Source: Mantis religiosa (Eukaryota > Arthropoda > Insecta > Mantodea > Mantidae). From it: a stretch of DNA of 64,000 nt. Position numbers and translations under genes: made by a program. The stretch is taken from the NCBI GenBank assembly GCA_030765055.1, contig CM060958.1, positions 78,602,469-78,666,468 on the forward strand. The letters are read 5' to 3'. Positions 46,240 to 58,243 of this stretch are shown here, in pieces. How positions within the stretch are numbered: the stretch's first letter is position 1; the number at the start of each line of letters is the position of its first letter. The notes under the pieces were generated by a model that did no database searches, had not been told where the DNA came from, and was given only the letters and a program-made list of their open reading frames with translations.

Positions 46240-47850
46240 GCCGCCAAGATAAAGTTTATAAATTTATTAGAAGCCTAAATTCAATGGAAAAAGACAAAGC
46301 AAATATAAAAATGATTAAAGATGAAGAATTAAAGGAATATTATAAAAATCTCTGGAACACAGGAGATAAAAAATTGGGAAATAGATAAATTATATAGAGC
46401 AGAAGTAGACCCCTTAGAAATAGAAGAATTAATGGAAGGTATAGCTAAAAGTAGACATAGGAAAGCCTGCGGAATAGGTAATATTAATTTAGAATTAATT
46501 AAATATGCTCCTAAAGAATTACGTGACAGATTACTGTATCTATATAACAAGTGTTGGGGAACGAAAGAAATACCGCAAGAATGGAAGACAGCTAAAGTGA
46601 TATCAATATTTAAGAAAGGGGAAAGAACAAGACCTGAAAATTATAGAGGGATTAGTTTATTGTGTGCTGCCTACAAAATATATTACAAAATAATAAGTAC
46701 TCGGTTAAAAAAATAACAGATGCAATACTCCTAGAAGAACAAATTGGTTTTAGAAAAGGAAGAAGCACAATTGACAGTGTTTTTACTCTTAAACAATAGA
46801 AAAACGACGAGAACAAAATTTAGAGACGCACTTACTATTTATTGATTATTATAAAGCTTTTGACAAAGTATCACGAATGATACTGTGGAAAATTTTAAAT
46901 AATAGAGGCATACCTTTACAACTAATTGAAGTTGTAAAAAGTATGTACATTGACACAAAAATAAAAATAAATATAAGAAAACCAGTAATAGTTAATGGTG
47001 GCGTAAGACAAGGTTGTCCTTTATCAACCACACTTTTTAATTTGTATGTTGACGAAATAGTAAAGATTTGGTCGAATAAAGTCAATGGAGGCATTAATGT
47101 ATCAGGAGCTAAATTGAAAACTATGTTGTATGCAGATGATCAAATAATAATGGCCACAAATGGAGATGACCTGCAGAAAATGCTGTATAGTCTAGATAAA
47201 ATTGCTATAGCATATGGAATGAAAATATCAGTAAATAATTCCAAAACCATGGCATTTAAAGAAATTAGTCCAGTAAGATCAAAAATAGTGTTAGATAACA
47301 TAATAATTGAGTAGAAATCACACTTTAAGTGTTTAGTATGTAATGTCTCGTACCAAGGGGTAGCTGATATAATAGAGAAAATAAATAAATTTAACTATAT
47401 AACAGGCACAATAAAATGAACATTAAAAGTAAAGCAAGAAAGGACTATAATAAAACTATACAAAACAATGGCAATACCAACTGTGATCTATGGATCAGAA
47501 ACATGGAGAGTAACAAAAAGAAATAGTACGAGAATACAGTCATCAGAAATGAAATTCATAGGAGCAATAGCTGGATATACCAAAATTGATAAAAAACGTA
47601 GTCAGGATATTAGGACAGAATTGAAAGTAGAAGAAATAAACCATACTATTGTAAAAAATAGAAATCAATGGAAAGAACATGTTCAGAGGATGAATAATAA
47701 CAGAATACCAAAAATAGCCTTAAACTATAAACCTATAGGAAGAAGAAACCAGGGAAGACCGAAGAAAAGATGGGCAGACCAATTTGGAGCCGGAACGGGT
47801 TAAACAGTCCAAAGCCATGAGTTAGAAAGAAGAAAGAAAGAAGAAAAAAT
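46240..47850 (+). pseudogene. Non-LTR retrotransposon reverse transcriptase relic
   Basis: Plus-strand ORF2-type pieces in order. SRHRKACGIGNINLELIKYA and QEWKTAKVISIFKKGERTRP then ENYRGISLL (46432-46716) are RT blocks 0-2. LLEEQIGFRKGRSTIDSVFT follows after a frameshift. NGGVRQGCPLSTTLFNLYVD (block 4) and MLYADDQIIMA, the catalytic YADD (codons 47129-47140), lie in 46877-47314. The thumb/C-terminal part IPTVIYGSETWRVTKRNS then RRNQGRPKKRWADQ lies in 47468-47803. Stops and frameshifts at about 46715, 46795 and 47312 break it. No endonuclease domain upstream, so it is 5' truncated. The 3' end is an A-rich (AAAG)-like tail (about 47822-47849). The C-terminal YGSETW / GRPKKRW pattern suggests an RTE-like clade, with moderate certainty. 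Confidence 0.88.
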
Positions 47851-49120
47851 AACATGCTAAACAATATGGACATGTCAAATTGACCTTTCGTTATAAAAGT
47901 TGATCGAAGTAAATCGAACAATACTGATACTTAACACGCCACTAATTTCTATGGCCGAAATATTACAGCATCTTCTAATTCATGGAGGTTTGGGGAAGAT
48001 ATTGAAATTATTTAAGTATTGGTATTTATTGGACTTTTTATTATTCTGCTATCTCTCCCTCTCCCTCTAACTCACAAAGACCTTTTATAATGCTATTCAA
48101 GGTGGAGTGGATGAATTCTTTATCAAATGAATTATCCAAAACCGAAAAAATTGCTACATAAGTTATGTATACACTTTGTGAGAAACAGAATAAGAATGGA
48201 ATGCTTCTATAGGGTTAGGTTCAGTCCTGTAAGCTACATAACAGAAGGAATCTGTTGTAAATGCATACCGAACGCTGTGATGCGCAAAGTTCGCCTCCAG
48301 ATGTTGCTAGCTCAGAGCTAGGCATGCGGAACAAAGTGCCCCTCTGTTTAATCCTGCTAGTCATAAGGCTTCTTCACAGATGAACATCATATATTTCGCT
48401 AGATTCGTAATGAAATCCACGGCCAACATTTAGTATTAAGAGACCATGGGCTTTCAAGGCCGGAGAATACAATATGAACGATATTGATATACTCAAAGGA
48501 CCTTCTCTGCTTGCTCTTCTATATACTTAAGCAGATAGACATTTATCATTAATTTATTCATTTCGATGTAGATGTAACAAATTAAACGATCCAATATTTT
48601 AAAAGCAATCATGCAACTTCTTCAAATTGCTGTTATCTTTGCATAAAAAGTAGGCTGCTTTACAAAAAATGTAAAGTACTTCAAAATTTGAACTATAACA
48701 CAGAGTATGTCGGCTATGGTTAACGCTAAAAAATTATTCTATAAAAATTATGAGCTTTTAATACAACCTAAATTTTTCAGAATTTATGTATTTTTACGGT
48801 TTAGGAATTGCATAAAGTGTTTCAAAATAAAAAATATTTTGCAGGTAACTCCAAAAAAAATTCAAATATTTTCACACAAATATCCTATGCTTATGGTATT
48901 TTAACTTGAAAATTTCCCGGGCTTCGACATTTCCACATTTCGAAATAATTCATCCTCTTCAGGATAAACGAGTGCCGCAATAAAATTTTACTGCAAGATT
49001 ATAGAGAAAGTAAAACTTGCTTTTATCTTCAGCATTACTGCAATTTACAAGGATTCATTCTTATATTCAATTTTTTTCGGGAATTACCTCAGAAGTATTC
49101 ATCAGTTTTACAATTTATAT
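47851..49120. other. AT-rich, nothing recognised
   Basis: No open frame above 66 codons. No repeat partner in the window. Confidence 0.45.
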
Positions 49121-49358
49121 ATTTTTTGTAACTTAAGTCCTCCAATGTTGAGTCATATCGGACGATGAATGAAATGGGTGAAATTATGCTCAAATGAGCC
49201 CAGGGTCCATAGGGCTTAGAGTTAACCGACATTCGTCTTTGAGGATAAGGGAAAACCTCGAAAAAACTTATCCAGGTAACTCACCCTGACCGAAATTCAA
49301 ACTCGGGACCTCTTGAACGTGAAGCAGACATGCTACCATCTGCGCTACCGAGGCGGGA
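49121..49358 (-). repeat. SINE-A copy 7
   Basis: Minus strand, with a short T-run at 49121-49127, the family body and a head ending gaggcggga. B box slightly changed (gagtttgaatttcgg on the minus strand). No clear target duplication. Confidence 0.9.
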
Positions 49359-51016
49359 TAGTTGATAAATTGTAAGAAATATATGAAATATGACAACACG
49401 AAAAGTTGTATAATTATATTTTATCAAAAGATTCGATTTTGAATCATAAATGCCACCATGCCATCAGGAAAGCTTCAGTTCTAAAAGATATTTTAATAAA
49501 AATCGTGAGATAATTTTTTATAAAATAGAGAAGTACAAGTTCATATAAGAGTTGCTTTGGTTGTGAGGATTTTCTTGAAACAACTCGCAAAACTTTATTT
49601 AAATAATGGTACATAAAAATTGCACTTTCTTTTCAGTTTTCTTATTAATTCTAAGAATACGTTTGTGACACAAAGGTGAATTTGAAAGATTTCTACATTT
49701 TTCTGCATTAAGTTGGCCAATAGTTAAAGGTCTCATAATTCAGATTTATGAAAAGTTCAATAATAGAATAGCTACATCATAGGTTATTCATAGAACATTC
49801 GAGATGTAAATTTTATTTTTCTCTAAATGTCTTAAACATACCTATAGAACGTCAATAAAAATCTATGGAGCCATTTTGATAAAATAAAAAATAGAATTTT
49901 TCTATGTAGAAGCTATTTTAGAAATTAGTTGAATCTTTTTGTTTGAGCAACTTTAGTTTTCATTTCCGATCTTCTTCAGAGATACTACGAACGCTCGGGC
50001 ACATGCATAGTCAAACCGATCCGCGGCGATGCCACAATTTTGATGCCGACGTTCTCAATGGTCTGAGGCCTCCTGTCTTAGGGTTTGCATGAAGTACCAC
50101 CACTTTAATTACCTGATAGAGAGTAAAATATTTGTTTTTAAACAAAGCTGCTGACCGCTAATTTAAACAATTAAATTCCATAATGATGTGAGGTGCAGTT
50201 GGCAGGAAGTTTACTGGGAAAGTTCCCTCGCATTATTCGCTAAATGTTTCTACCCCGAGGGTGTCACTGGATGCTAATTTTGCAGCAATTTGTCACACAT
50301 GAAAATGTCACACTAAAGACACCAACGATAATGGAACAAGTCAGCAGGTAGGTTAGTAAATTCACTGGCTTTCTCAACTTATGTACCGCCTACATATCAC
50401 TACCTCTATCATCGTCCATAACGTATTATTTTATCATAAATCACCATATATTTTCCATCTGAATACACCTTTCATGCTGGGCCTAGCTAGATATTAAGAA
50501 CTTCTGTATCCTATTTGAACCTAAGAATTTCTATCTACGCCACTTTGCAAGGAGATGGAACCATCGTGATGCTTTTCCCGAACATTAAGGTAATGTCTTC
50601 ATTACAATTTCTTTACAACAAAAGGTTATAAAATATCTTGTTTATATTACCTTAACGTTTACAAGATCATAGCATGTGTTACAGACACAGGAAGTGGGTC
50701 AACTCGGTTCAATAGTTTCTGAGATATCGCTGAAGAAACATCCCTATTACATTTCCTCTGTTATAGGAGAAACAAATGACCTTTCGAAATCGACCAAGTA
50801 TAAAGTTGAAAGAAAAGTCACTCATTGTTGTGTTAACGGTTACACCTTGATAGTTGCTTTGTTTATTATATTATTCTTTGATGTATTTAGTTGTTGCTTA
50901 CCAGGAGTCCTTCTATCCTGCAGGTTCTATTTTGATCTCAAAAAACAAGAGTTATCAATTTGCCCTCTATATTTTTAATATATGCAAATATAATCCAAAT
51001 AAAATTGTGGGATTAG
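49359..51016. other. No gene recognised
   Basis: AT-rich. A 100-codon frame (50676-50978 +) has a hydrophobic stretch (about residues 57-80) but no family motif. Confidence 0.4.
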
Positions 51017-51028
51017 TAGCAAAGAGTT

Positions 51029-52050
51029 GAATGAATGAAAATAAAGGGGTTGATCCCTTTCGGTCCCTTGCACGTAGGCCGCATACTGGGCCCATTGTGC
51101 TCCTCTTACTGGAGTGCTTATTCAAGTCCCGTGGCCTCCAAAAAGGACAGGATAAGTCTTGGATGAGTCCTCCTTATATTATCTGGTCTCAGTTTATCTG
51201 AGCCCAGAATAAAGTGCCTAAGTGCAGCAAGTGCTTCACATTCACACAAAATATGTAGAGAAGACTCATCCTCCCCACCGCACTTGCTGCATGTAGAATC
51301 TGCACTAAGCTTCATCACATGCAGGTGTCTCTTTAGGGTGTTGTGACCTGTCAACAGGCCAACAACACTTCTAAGTTGTACCCGATTGAAGGTTAGCAGA
51401 ATCCTGCGGTTCTTCTTGCTAGGTCCCTTGATCATAGATCGAGCCTGCCTAGCCGTGGTAAGATTACGCCATGAAGTGCCATGTTGAAGTGATACCCAAT
51501 CAAGGGCCCTTCTCGGTTTAATGCCAAGGACAGGTTCTGGACCAATAAACGTGCTGGCCGAACCCTCCCTGGCTAGCCTATCAGTTAGTTCATTTCCTCT
51601 GATCCCAGCATGCCCATGAACCCAGCAAAGCTGTACTGGTCGGCAAGAACAGAGAATATTCAAGAACTCTTGGCACTCTCGTACCAACTTAGACCTTGTT
51701 GTGCTAGCACATAGTGCTTTCAGGGCAGCCTGGCTGTCAGAACAGATACTAATCCGACCATGGAGCCAGGGCATCCCTAAGATATGATAAACACAGGCTA
51801 AAATAACATATGTCGGCCTGGAATGCTGTAGAATAATCTCCCAGTGAGTACGATAGCCTCGTCTTAGGCTCATAAATGCCAGCCCCGGTCCCCGAGTCAG
51901 TCTTGGAGCCGTCTGTATACCAGACAGACCCCTTGACACACCCACGAACCCGTGGGCCACGAGACCATTCCTCTCTGGGCGGAAAACTGACTCTATATTC
52001 AGAGTCAAAATTGTAATTAGGTTTCATATTGACGCAACCCATCGCTAGGA
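51029..52050 (-). mobile_element. 5'-truncated non-LTR retrotransposon with 12-bp TSD
   Basis: Bracketed by exact tagcaaagagtt (51017-51028 and 52051-52062). The element's 3' end is at 51029 on the minus strand, with a short (ATTC)-type tail. Only the RNase H domain and C-terminus are present. The intact duplication means the insertion arrived already truncated. Confidence 0.92.
51118..52042 (-). pseudogene. RNase H domain and C-terminus of an R1/jockey-like element
   Basis: Frame one (52042 down to about 51810) reads WYTDGSKTDSGTGAGIYEPK, the first RNase H Asp motif, and STAFQAD. A frameshift near 51810 moves to frame two: YVILACVYHI, ICSDSQAALKALCAS (second Asp), WVHGHAGIRGNELTDRLARE (His/Asp motif). 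It goes on to the C-terminal region QLRSVVGLLTGHNTLKRHLH and CSKCGGEDESSLHILCECEA, a CCHC-like zinc knuckle (Cys-X2-Cys..His..Cys), and ends at 51118. The RNase H would degrade the RNA strand during element copying. Apart from one frameshift, this is well preserved. Clade assignment among R1, Loa and jockey is uncertain. Confidence 0.88.
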
Positions 52051-52062
52051 TAGCAAAGAGTT

Positions 52063-53827
52063 ACTAGCATTAAGAACTATTTGATTAAAATATTAATAGG
52101 ACAATCCGTTACGTAGTTGCAAACGGACCACTGTTAAAAACTCCACTGACACTTCAAATTTTCCACAAATCTATAGCAAGTGGAACTGTGGAAGAGAAGA
52201 TTATTAGCATTATACACAGTTACCGTTTACACCAATTTAGTGACCTACAATGATAATGAAACTTCAATAGAATATTTAAGTGGTTGAAAAATAATAAGTG
52301 TCAAAGCAATCCTGTGTGAATGAAGGTAAGATTTTAGTTGGTATTTCTACTTTTAAGCAGACGAATGAATTCGTTCGTGTTGGGATTAGTTGCACAGTCC
52401 TAAGGGTACTGGAACTTAATCATATCATCCAGAAAGATGATCAGTGTGGCTCCTCTGATTGAAAGGAAGCTCACAAATTCTCTTGAGGTTAGTAGCTGTG
52501 AGTGAAGAAGCACCATCTCGCCAGAAATATGTTTCGCCTGCTGTTGGAGTACAAAGGATGTGCAGTAAAACACAAAACTGTATTTCAACTCAGTGCATGT
52601 TGATTTTTTTTTGGACGACACGAACCATTTTCGAATGCAATTAAGTTCTCTAACACAGGACCCTGAACACCTTTGAAGGTGAAATATATCTATGTACAAC
52701 GCATGTTCAGTTCTGCACCAATGCGCAGATATGGTAATGTGTGGAGATATGCGAATGTCTGCTCAACGTTGGCATTAGTTCTGATACGATACTCCAGAAA
52801 TAAAATGAATTTAATGGAATGGAAACATCGCAGGAGACCTCGTTTTATGAAGTCAAAGTTTGTATTAATGTCTTCATGGAAACACGCAAGTAGCTGTTCA
52901 TTCTGTTGGACTGTGTATTCGAACATCAAAGGAGACGTCGTCCTAAGATGTCACAGCGGGGATTATACGTCCACGGATTATATTCTGACTTCAGGAGAGG
53001 AAGCTTCAATTCTCTCTATACTTCAGGCCATCAACCGTAGTCATGGCCCAAGAAGTCACGCGGGAATTAATTGTCCAAAAGCAAACGGGAAGGTTTCGTC
53101 CAATCAGGAGAGGATCTTCCATTGGATTGGTTACCTAGCAATACGGCCATCAACAAAAGCCTTTGTTCCGAGAAGTCTCTCTCTCTAAGTAAATATGACG
53201 TGAGTTATAGGACCGCAGAAAATGCCTCTGTTAAATTGACTGCTTCCAGTAGAGTGCTGCCAATCTAAGCGAACAAATTTTGGCAAACCAGAAAAAAACC
53301 TACCGTAAATTGAAAAAGGAATCTGTATTTTTCTTAAAGCTATTACTTCAGTATTAATGAAAACTTAAGAAATGCTTGTCGATGTTAAAATACACATTTA
53401 TAATATAATTTATAATAACAATATCAATTGTAACACTGATTTTAAAATTTGGTTTGGGACTATGAACATCAAACAATACTTGTACAGTTTGTCCAATTTC
53501 TTCACAAACGTATTTCCAACACAAAACAATAAAACAACGATTTGTTAAGAATCTGGACAAACTATAATTTCATTGGTATTGTTATAAGCATATCATTTTA
53601 TTGTAAATCATTTTCTATTAGCTGTTTATATCATTGCTGTACTTTTGCTTTTAACTGTTTGATGTTCAACATTTTATGCCTTCTTTATTAGGAAACTGAA
53701 GCAATTTATTGCTTTAAGCTGTATACCACGGAGGTGTCTGGACTATTCTATTCCTCACTATAGTAATTATTTAAGTTTACTTTAAAAAATATAATTTAAA
53801 TGGAATTTTTATTAAAGATATTTAATG

Positions 53828-53828
<1 letters not shown>
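52063..53828. other. Unassigned; two adjacent minus-strand open frames
   Basis: Minus-strand frames 52929-52690 (79 codons, from the first Met) and 52699-52400 (99 codons) abut end to end in different frames and are more open than their surroundings, opposite a 171-codon plus-strand frame (52673-53188). The minus-strand text (e.g. FILFLEYRIRTNANVEQTFA; SFVFYCTSFVLQQQ) has no motif I can name. An old gene or receptor fragment is possible, but so is chance. Confidence 0.3.
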
Positions 53829-53919
<91 letters not shown>

Positions 53920-53964
53920 AGGGAGGGAGGGAGGGAGGGAGGGAGGGAGGGAGGGAGGGAGGGA
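53829..53964. repeat. (GA)n then (GGGA)n compound microsatellite
   Basis: About 41 GA units followed by about 13 GGGA units. It ends exactly where the family-A element sequence gaaatataaaagg starts. Confidence 0.97.
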
Positions 53965-54061
53965 AATATAAAAGGAGTGGGGTAACAAGCTGGCAACGCT
54001 GAGTGTGATACGGTATCTGATTAGCTGGACTCCAGAACCCTTCCCATTTGAAACACATAGT
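53962..54061 (-). mobile_element. Family-A element end fragment, copy 3
   Basis: About 100 bp of one terminus, reverse oriented: complement of TATGTGTTTCAAATGGGAAG then ..ctggagtccagctaatcag.. up to ctccttttatatttcc. The microsatellite replaces the rest of the element beyond the GAGAGA site of copies 1 and 2. Confidence 0.85.
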
Positions 54062-55160
54062 AACATATGATTTCGGTTGGTTAAATGGAAAAGTAGGTAA
54101 GTTGTGGCACTGCTGCAGTATGATAATCAGCACTGTTGTAATTTATTGTATGAAATCCTTGAAGGCATTGAAATATGGCATCTCCAAAAAAAAAAAAAAA
54201 AAAAAGTTTTGTGGATAAGAACTTTACCTCCAAAGGCAGCTAGCTATCTAACAGGGGTAATTTGTCTAAATGAACAGTGCTCCAAAGAAAGAATTAAATC
54301 ATCTATTTCTACTTGTCCGGGTCTTAAGCTGCACAACCTGAAATATATTACTAACATTGAGGTTGGAATGTTTCATTACTTTTGTTGGATGCTTCAGGTC
54401 GGTCTGTTAGCTTTTAATTACTGTGTCCTTTCTTAGTAAGGCCGCAAGAGATCAGGGGAATATAGCCCGAGGAACTGCTGCATACAGGACATGATATAGC
54501 AACTAGCTTAGGGATCTGCTGTCGGCTAATCGTCCTTGTCCCTCAGGGACTATTGCCCCATGGACTATCATTATCATACACATTAATAATCCATAGTCTA
54601 CATTAATACCAAGGGCAACGACAAATTGCGTTGATTGCTACCTTCAGCACTGGAGGCTTCAGAGGTAATGTAATTGCTAAAAAAGCATACAAAGATGCTT
54701 TATTCATTGGACAACCTCATTTTGGAACGTCTGAACTACCGCTTTGTGTACCGTCCTTAATATCCTGTTTGGCTATTACAAACGTAGTGTCCAATAGCCC
54801 TATCCTGCATATGATAAGTTAATTATTTCAGTCCCATGCAATTTCTTATAGTCCTGTGAACCTATAAGGAAATTTTAAATTGGGTTGAATACATATACAA
54901 CGTACTTATTTTTTATATTTGAAGTATCCAGGTTAATATTAATGAAATGTAATAATCTGTGGCATTACTTTTCACCAAATACGTTTACGAAGCGGAGCAA
55001 TTATTAAACTTCTAGGTTTACTATTGACATTAATAAAATATCAAAGCATATTGCTAATAGAAATTCCACATAAAGTCTTTCGTTTCTAGCATTATATAAT
55101 TAAAAACCTTTCATGAATGTCTAATGGGTGTAGTTGTAGCATTATAATTGAATTAATGTT
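54062..55160. other. No gene; poly-A run
   Basis: A-run at about 54186-54205. The 110-codon frame 54104-54436 (+) spans the A-run and has no recognised motif. Confidence 0.4.
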
Positions 55161-55162
55161 AT

Positions 55163-55850
55163 ATAGTGCGATCCATATAAATCTGAACCATTTGAATAGG
55201 CCATAATTTCCATTTGAAAGCTCGTAGAATGTAGATGTTGTTTTAATGATCTCAGTGTCTCTGGTAGAATTGACAACACTGAAAATTCTTGACAGTCTTA
55301 AATGTCCAGTTTCTTTGATACGACTGTGAACACTGAAGTTTATATGGGTATTTTCAATACATTTGTGGAGCAGCTGGATGATATCGAATTGAAAGAAGGT
55401 TATTTCCAGCAAGATGGATCAACGTGCCATACATCTAATGACACCATGGAACTTGTAACCAGTTTCTTTGATAATCGAATAACTACAAAAGGTCTGTGGC
55501 CCCCCAAAACCCCTAACCTAAACCACCGGATCTTTTCTTGTGGTGTCTCTAAAAATAGAGTATACAAGAATAGGCCACGGACAATTGATTGTTTTCAGGG
55601 AATCCATTCAACCCGAGATAAGTGACACTGGCGAGGATACTCTCCGTAGAACTTCAGAGAATATGGTGAGACGAGTACAAACATGTATAGATGCTGGTGA
55701 ACACTTCCAACATTTTCTCTGAGATGTAAACAGTGTAATGTAATCTCCCAATTGTGTATGATATTCTCCCAAAGTTGCACGTGTGTCCTATTATTGTTTC
55801 AAAAGTTATGGCCTATTGAAATGGTTCAGGTTTATATGGATCGCACTGTA
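55163..55850 (+). mobile_element. Mariner-like element, internally deleted (about 690 bp)
   Basis: TIRs of about 45 bp: the left starts TAGTGCGATCCATATAAATC and the right is the complement of a near-identical text ending ..gatcgcactgta at 55850. TA lies at both outer edges. It contains only the 3' half of a transposase gene. Confidence 0.88.
55302..55722 (+). pseudogene. Mariner/Tc1-superfamily transposase C-terminal half
   Basis: The frame from about 55320 gives GYFQQDGSTCHTSNDTMELV (second catalytic Asp), SFFDNRITTKGLWPPKTPNL, then KNRVYKNRPRTIDCFQ. The expected SPDL catalytic-Asp motif reads TPNL, and a small indel scrambles the following DFFLWG-like motif into NHRIFSCG. After a frameshift near 55600 the end is ISDTGEDTLRRTSENMVRRV then QTCIDAGEHFQHFL. 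I recognise this as the C-terminal half of a transposase common in insect genomes (QQDGATCHTS type). The DNA-binding domain and first Asp are deleted. Dead copy. Confidence 0.85.
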
Positions 55851-55852
55851 TA

Positions 55853-58019
55853 ACAAAATGCAGATTTCTAACAATCAATATAACTAACCCTTTTGATTTA
55901 AGAGGATGGAGAACTGTAGAAGGTTGAACTGACTGTTATATATTAATTTATTATTTTTAAATTTTTCGTAGCCTCTTGTATTTTTACGTTGCTATATAAA
56001 TAATAGAGAATTTTTGGGTTACACTAGAATGGCATATTCATTCTTTAGGCTTCCGTTTCTTTATTCATCTTCCAGTAGCTATTATCCTCAAACTCCAGAA
56101 ACATAAGTTATTTTACTTCGTTTCTGCTAATTCGAAAACCCAAAATTCTCTTCTGTTTTGTATACAAACTGACAACATTGTAATATTAAGAGCAATATTT
56201 CAACTACCACTTTTATATTATTTTACTAAGACGGGTTGGGAGAAGTATTAAGGAAATTACATACGGAAAACACTTAGATAAATGAGCATTCATTAGAGGG
56301 TTTAGTACACAGAGCATGTAATAAATTCATCAGTTCAACAACATGAACACGTCCAATAGGAAGCTATGCGCTACCAACCGTAAGGTGTATGTTTTTATAA
56401 CACTACACTATGTGGATTCGTAGTGTAATGGTTTCGGTTGGCGTCCGTTGCGTGAATGACCAGGGTACCATAACGCAATAACGGTAATTTTTGTTGATTA
56501 ATTGCACTATGTTGAAGGCCACAATGTTTACATATATTGCAACGACCTGCCCCTACTGTGCCAGAAGTGGGTGGACACTGCCTAAGGTAACTTCTCAAAT
56601 TAATGCACAGCTATCTTAACAGCAAATAACATAATGTGGATTCACAATGATTTATAAAATCTCCTATCACACAACGTATTCTTAAAACTATTAAGTAGAT
56701 AGTAATCCTGCAAAATACAACAGCGGTATACAACTTAATTTTTAAGTGTAAGGTGAAGAGCAATTATGAAATCTGAATTTTAGTTGCAGTTTCTTTAATA
56801 CTTTGTTTTGTAGCCATGGTACCAAAATAAACAAAATACGACCACACTTATCCACTTAGCATTTTGAGTGCTATAATTCGCGAAATATAATTGAGTAGCT
56901 ATAGTTACGTGGGCATACAAGTGAACATTTGCTGTTGGCGCGCGTTGTAACAACATTCGTAGTTGATATACTCACAATCAATGTGTCGGTTACAATTTTA
57001 AAGGAAAGAACATCGTAAGAATATGCGTATCAGATGAGAATGGAAGAGTCGGATAGGCTTTTGCGTGTGGTCTTTAAATCCTGTCCGTTGGACGATTGGA
57101 GCAATAGCAATTCCAACAATAATGGTATAAAAGGCCTTAGGAAGCCTTCCACTGCTACCTGCAGAGGCACCATTTGAGAGGGAGGGCTACTGCAGTAGTA
57201 GGATAAATACACCACAAATATACTCTGTGGTCGTTTGTGTAGTACCTGTAAGGTACTTAGCTTTAATTAGAAAGTACACGACTATAGATATTTGTGAAAA
57301 AGAGATTCGAACAAATGACTCGTTACATCAGACATTTCATTACATCACGGAGCTTATCTTGCCAAAAATTCTATACATCACAGCAAACTTGGTACAAAGG
57401 TATGCATATAAAATAGTTGCTATGAACGTCAATAAGCCAAAAAGGAGTTCAGCGGAGCCAAGGCTAGATAAAACATGCACATATTTATCAGGTTTATGTA
57501 AATTGTTTGCACGATCATCTATATGTATTGCACCGAGTGTTCCATAACCTATCTTCTCGGAAGGCTAAGAAATGTGCTTCTTCAGTACTACTTGTGTATA
57601 GTAATTGTCAGTGTTCCTACTTCTTTATAACCATTCTTGAGGGTTCCATGTGCCCTAAAGGCGATGGCTTTTTGAGGAAATATAAAATTAGCTAGACCAT
57701 GTTTCACACTGAAAGTTGTTGGACAGTTTTCTCAATGCTGGTGCTAACAAAATTTATTTTGATTGGTTTGGAGTTTGGTCATTTGGTGTTTTGTACTCTC
57801 TGGGGGAGATCCGTGGCCTTCGGTGTTACTAGTGCTACAAAAAGTATCCCTGCATTACAGACTGTACTTTTCAAGCTATATTCTTAGAACTTCTGTCATA
57901 TAGACAATTACTGATACTATATTTAGATTTTTATAATTCCTTTTCCCCTGATTTTTCAAAGTTCATTTGCAATTTTACTTTAGCTTTCAGAATTTTATCT
58001 CGATTTGAAAATACACTGC
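55853..58019. other. No gene recognised
   Basis: Frames up to 106 codons (57227-57547 +) without motifs. A weak tRNA-like A-box patch is at about 56410-56430. Confidence 0.4.
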
Positions 58020-58243
58020 AGTTTGCAAACATTGCAACACCAAGAAGGAACTATGCGAATAACTCCAAATTTGCTGGAAGTGTAGAAAAGAGTGCAAGCA
58101 ATAAGTGATTAGGTTTGCAGAGAGATGGGGTAGACGTAGGTCGAGCAGAGTCCTTGCGTGTCAGTCCAAAAGGTCAGTGTCGCCCCTAGTGTAATCAGCG
58201 CAGAGCTGTCAAACAAGGTGGAAAGAATAAAATGATTGCCAAT

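Noticed and set aside
53796..54133. Open frames rich in Arg-Glu, Leu-Ser or Pro-Ser repeats
   Set aside because: They are readings of the (GA)n(GGGA)n tract on both strands.
56395..56470. tRNA-like A-box patch near 56410
   Set aside because: No B box at the right distance and no repeat partner seen.
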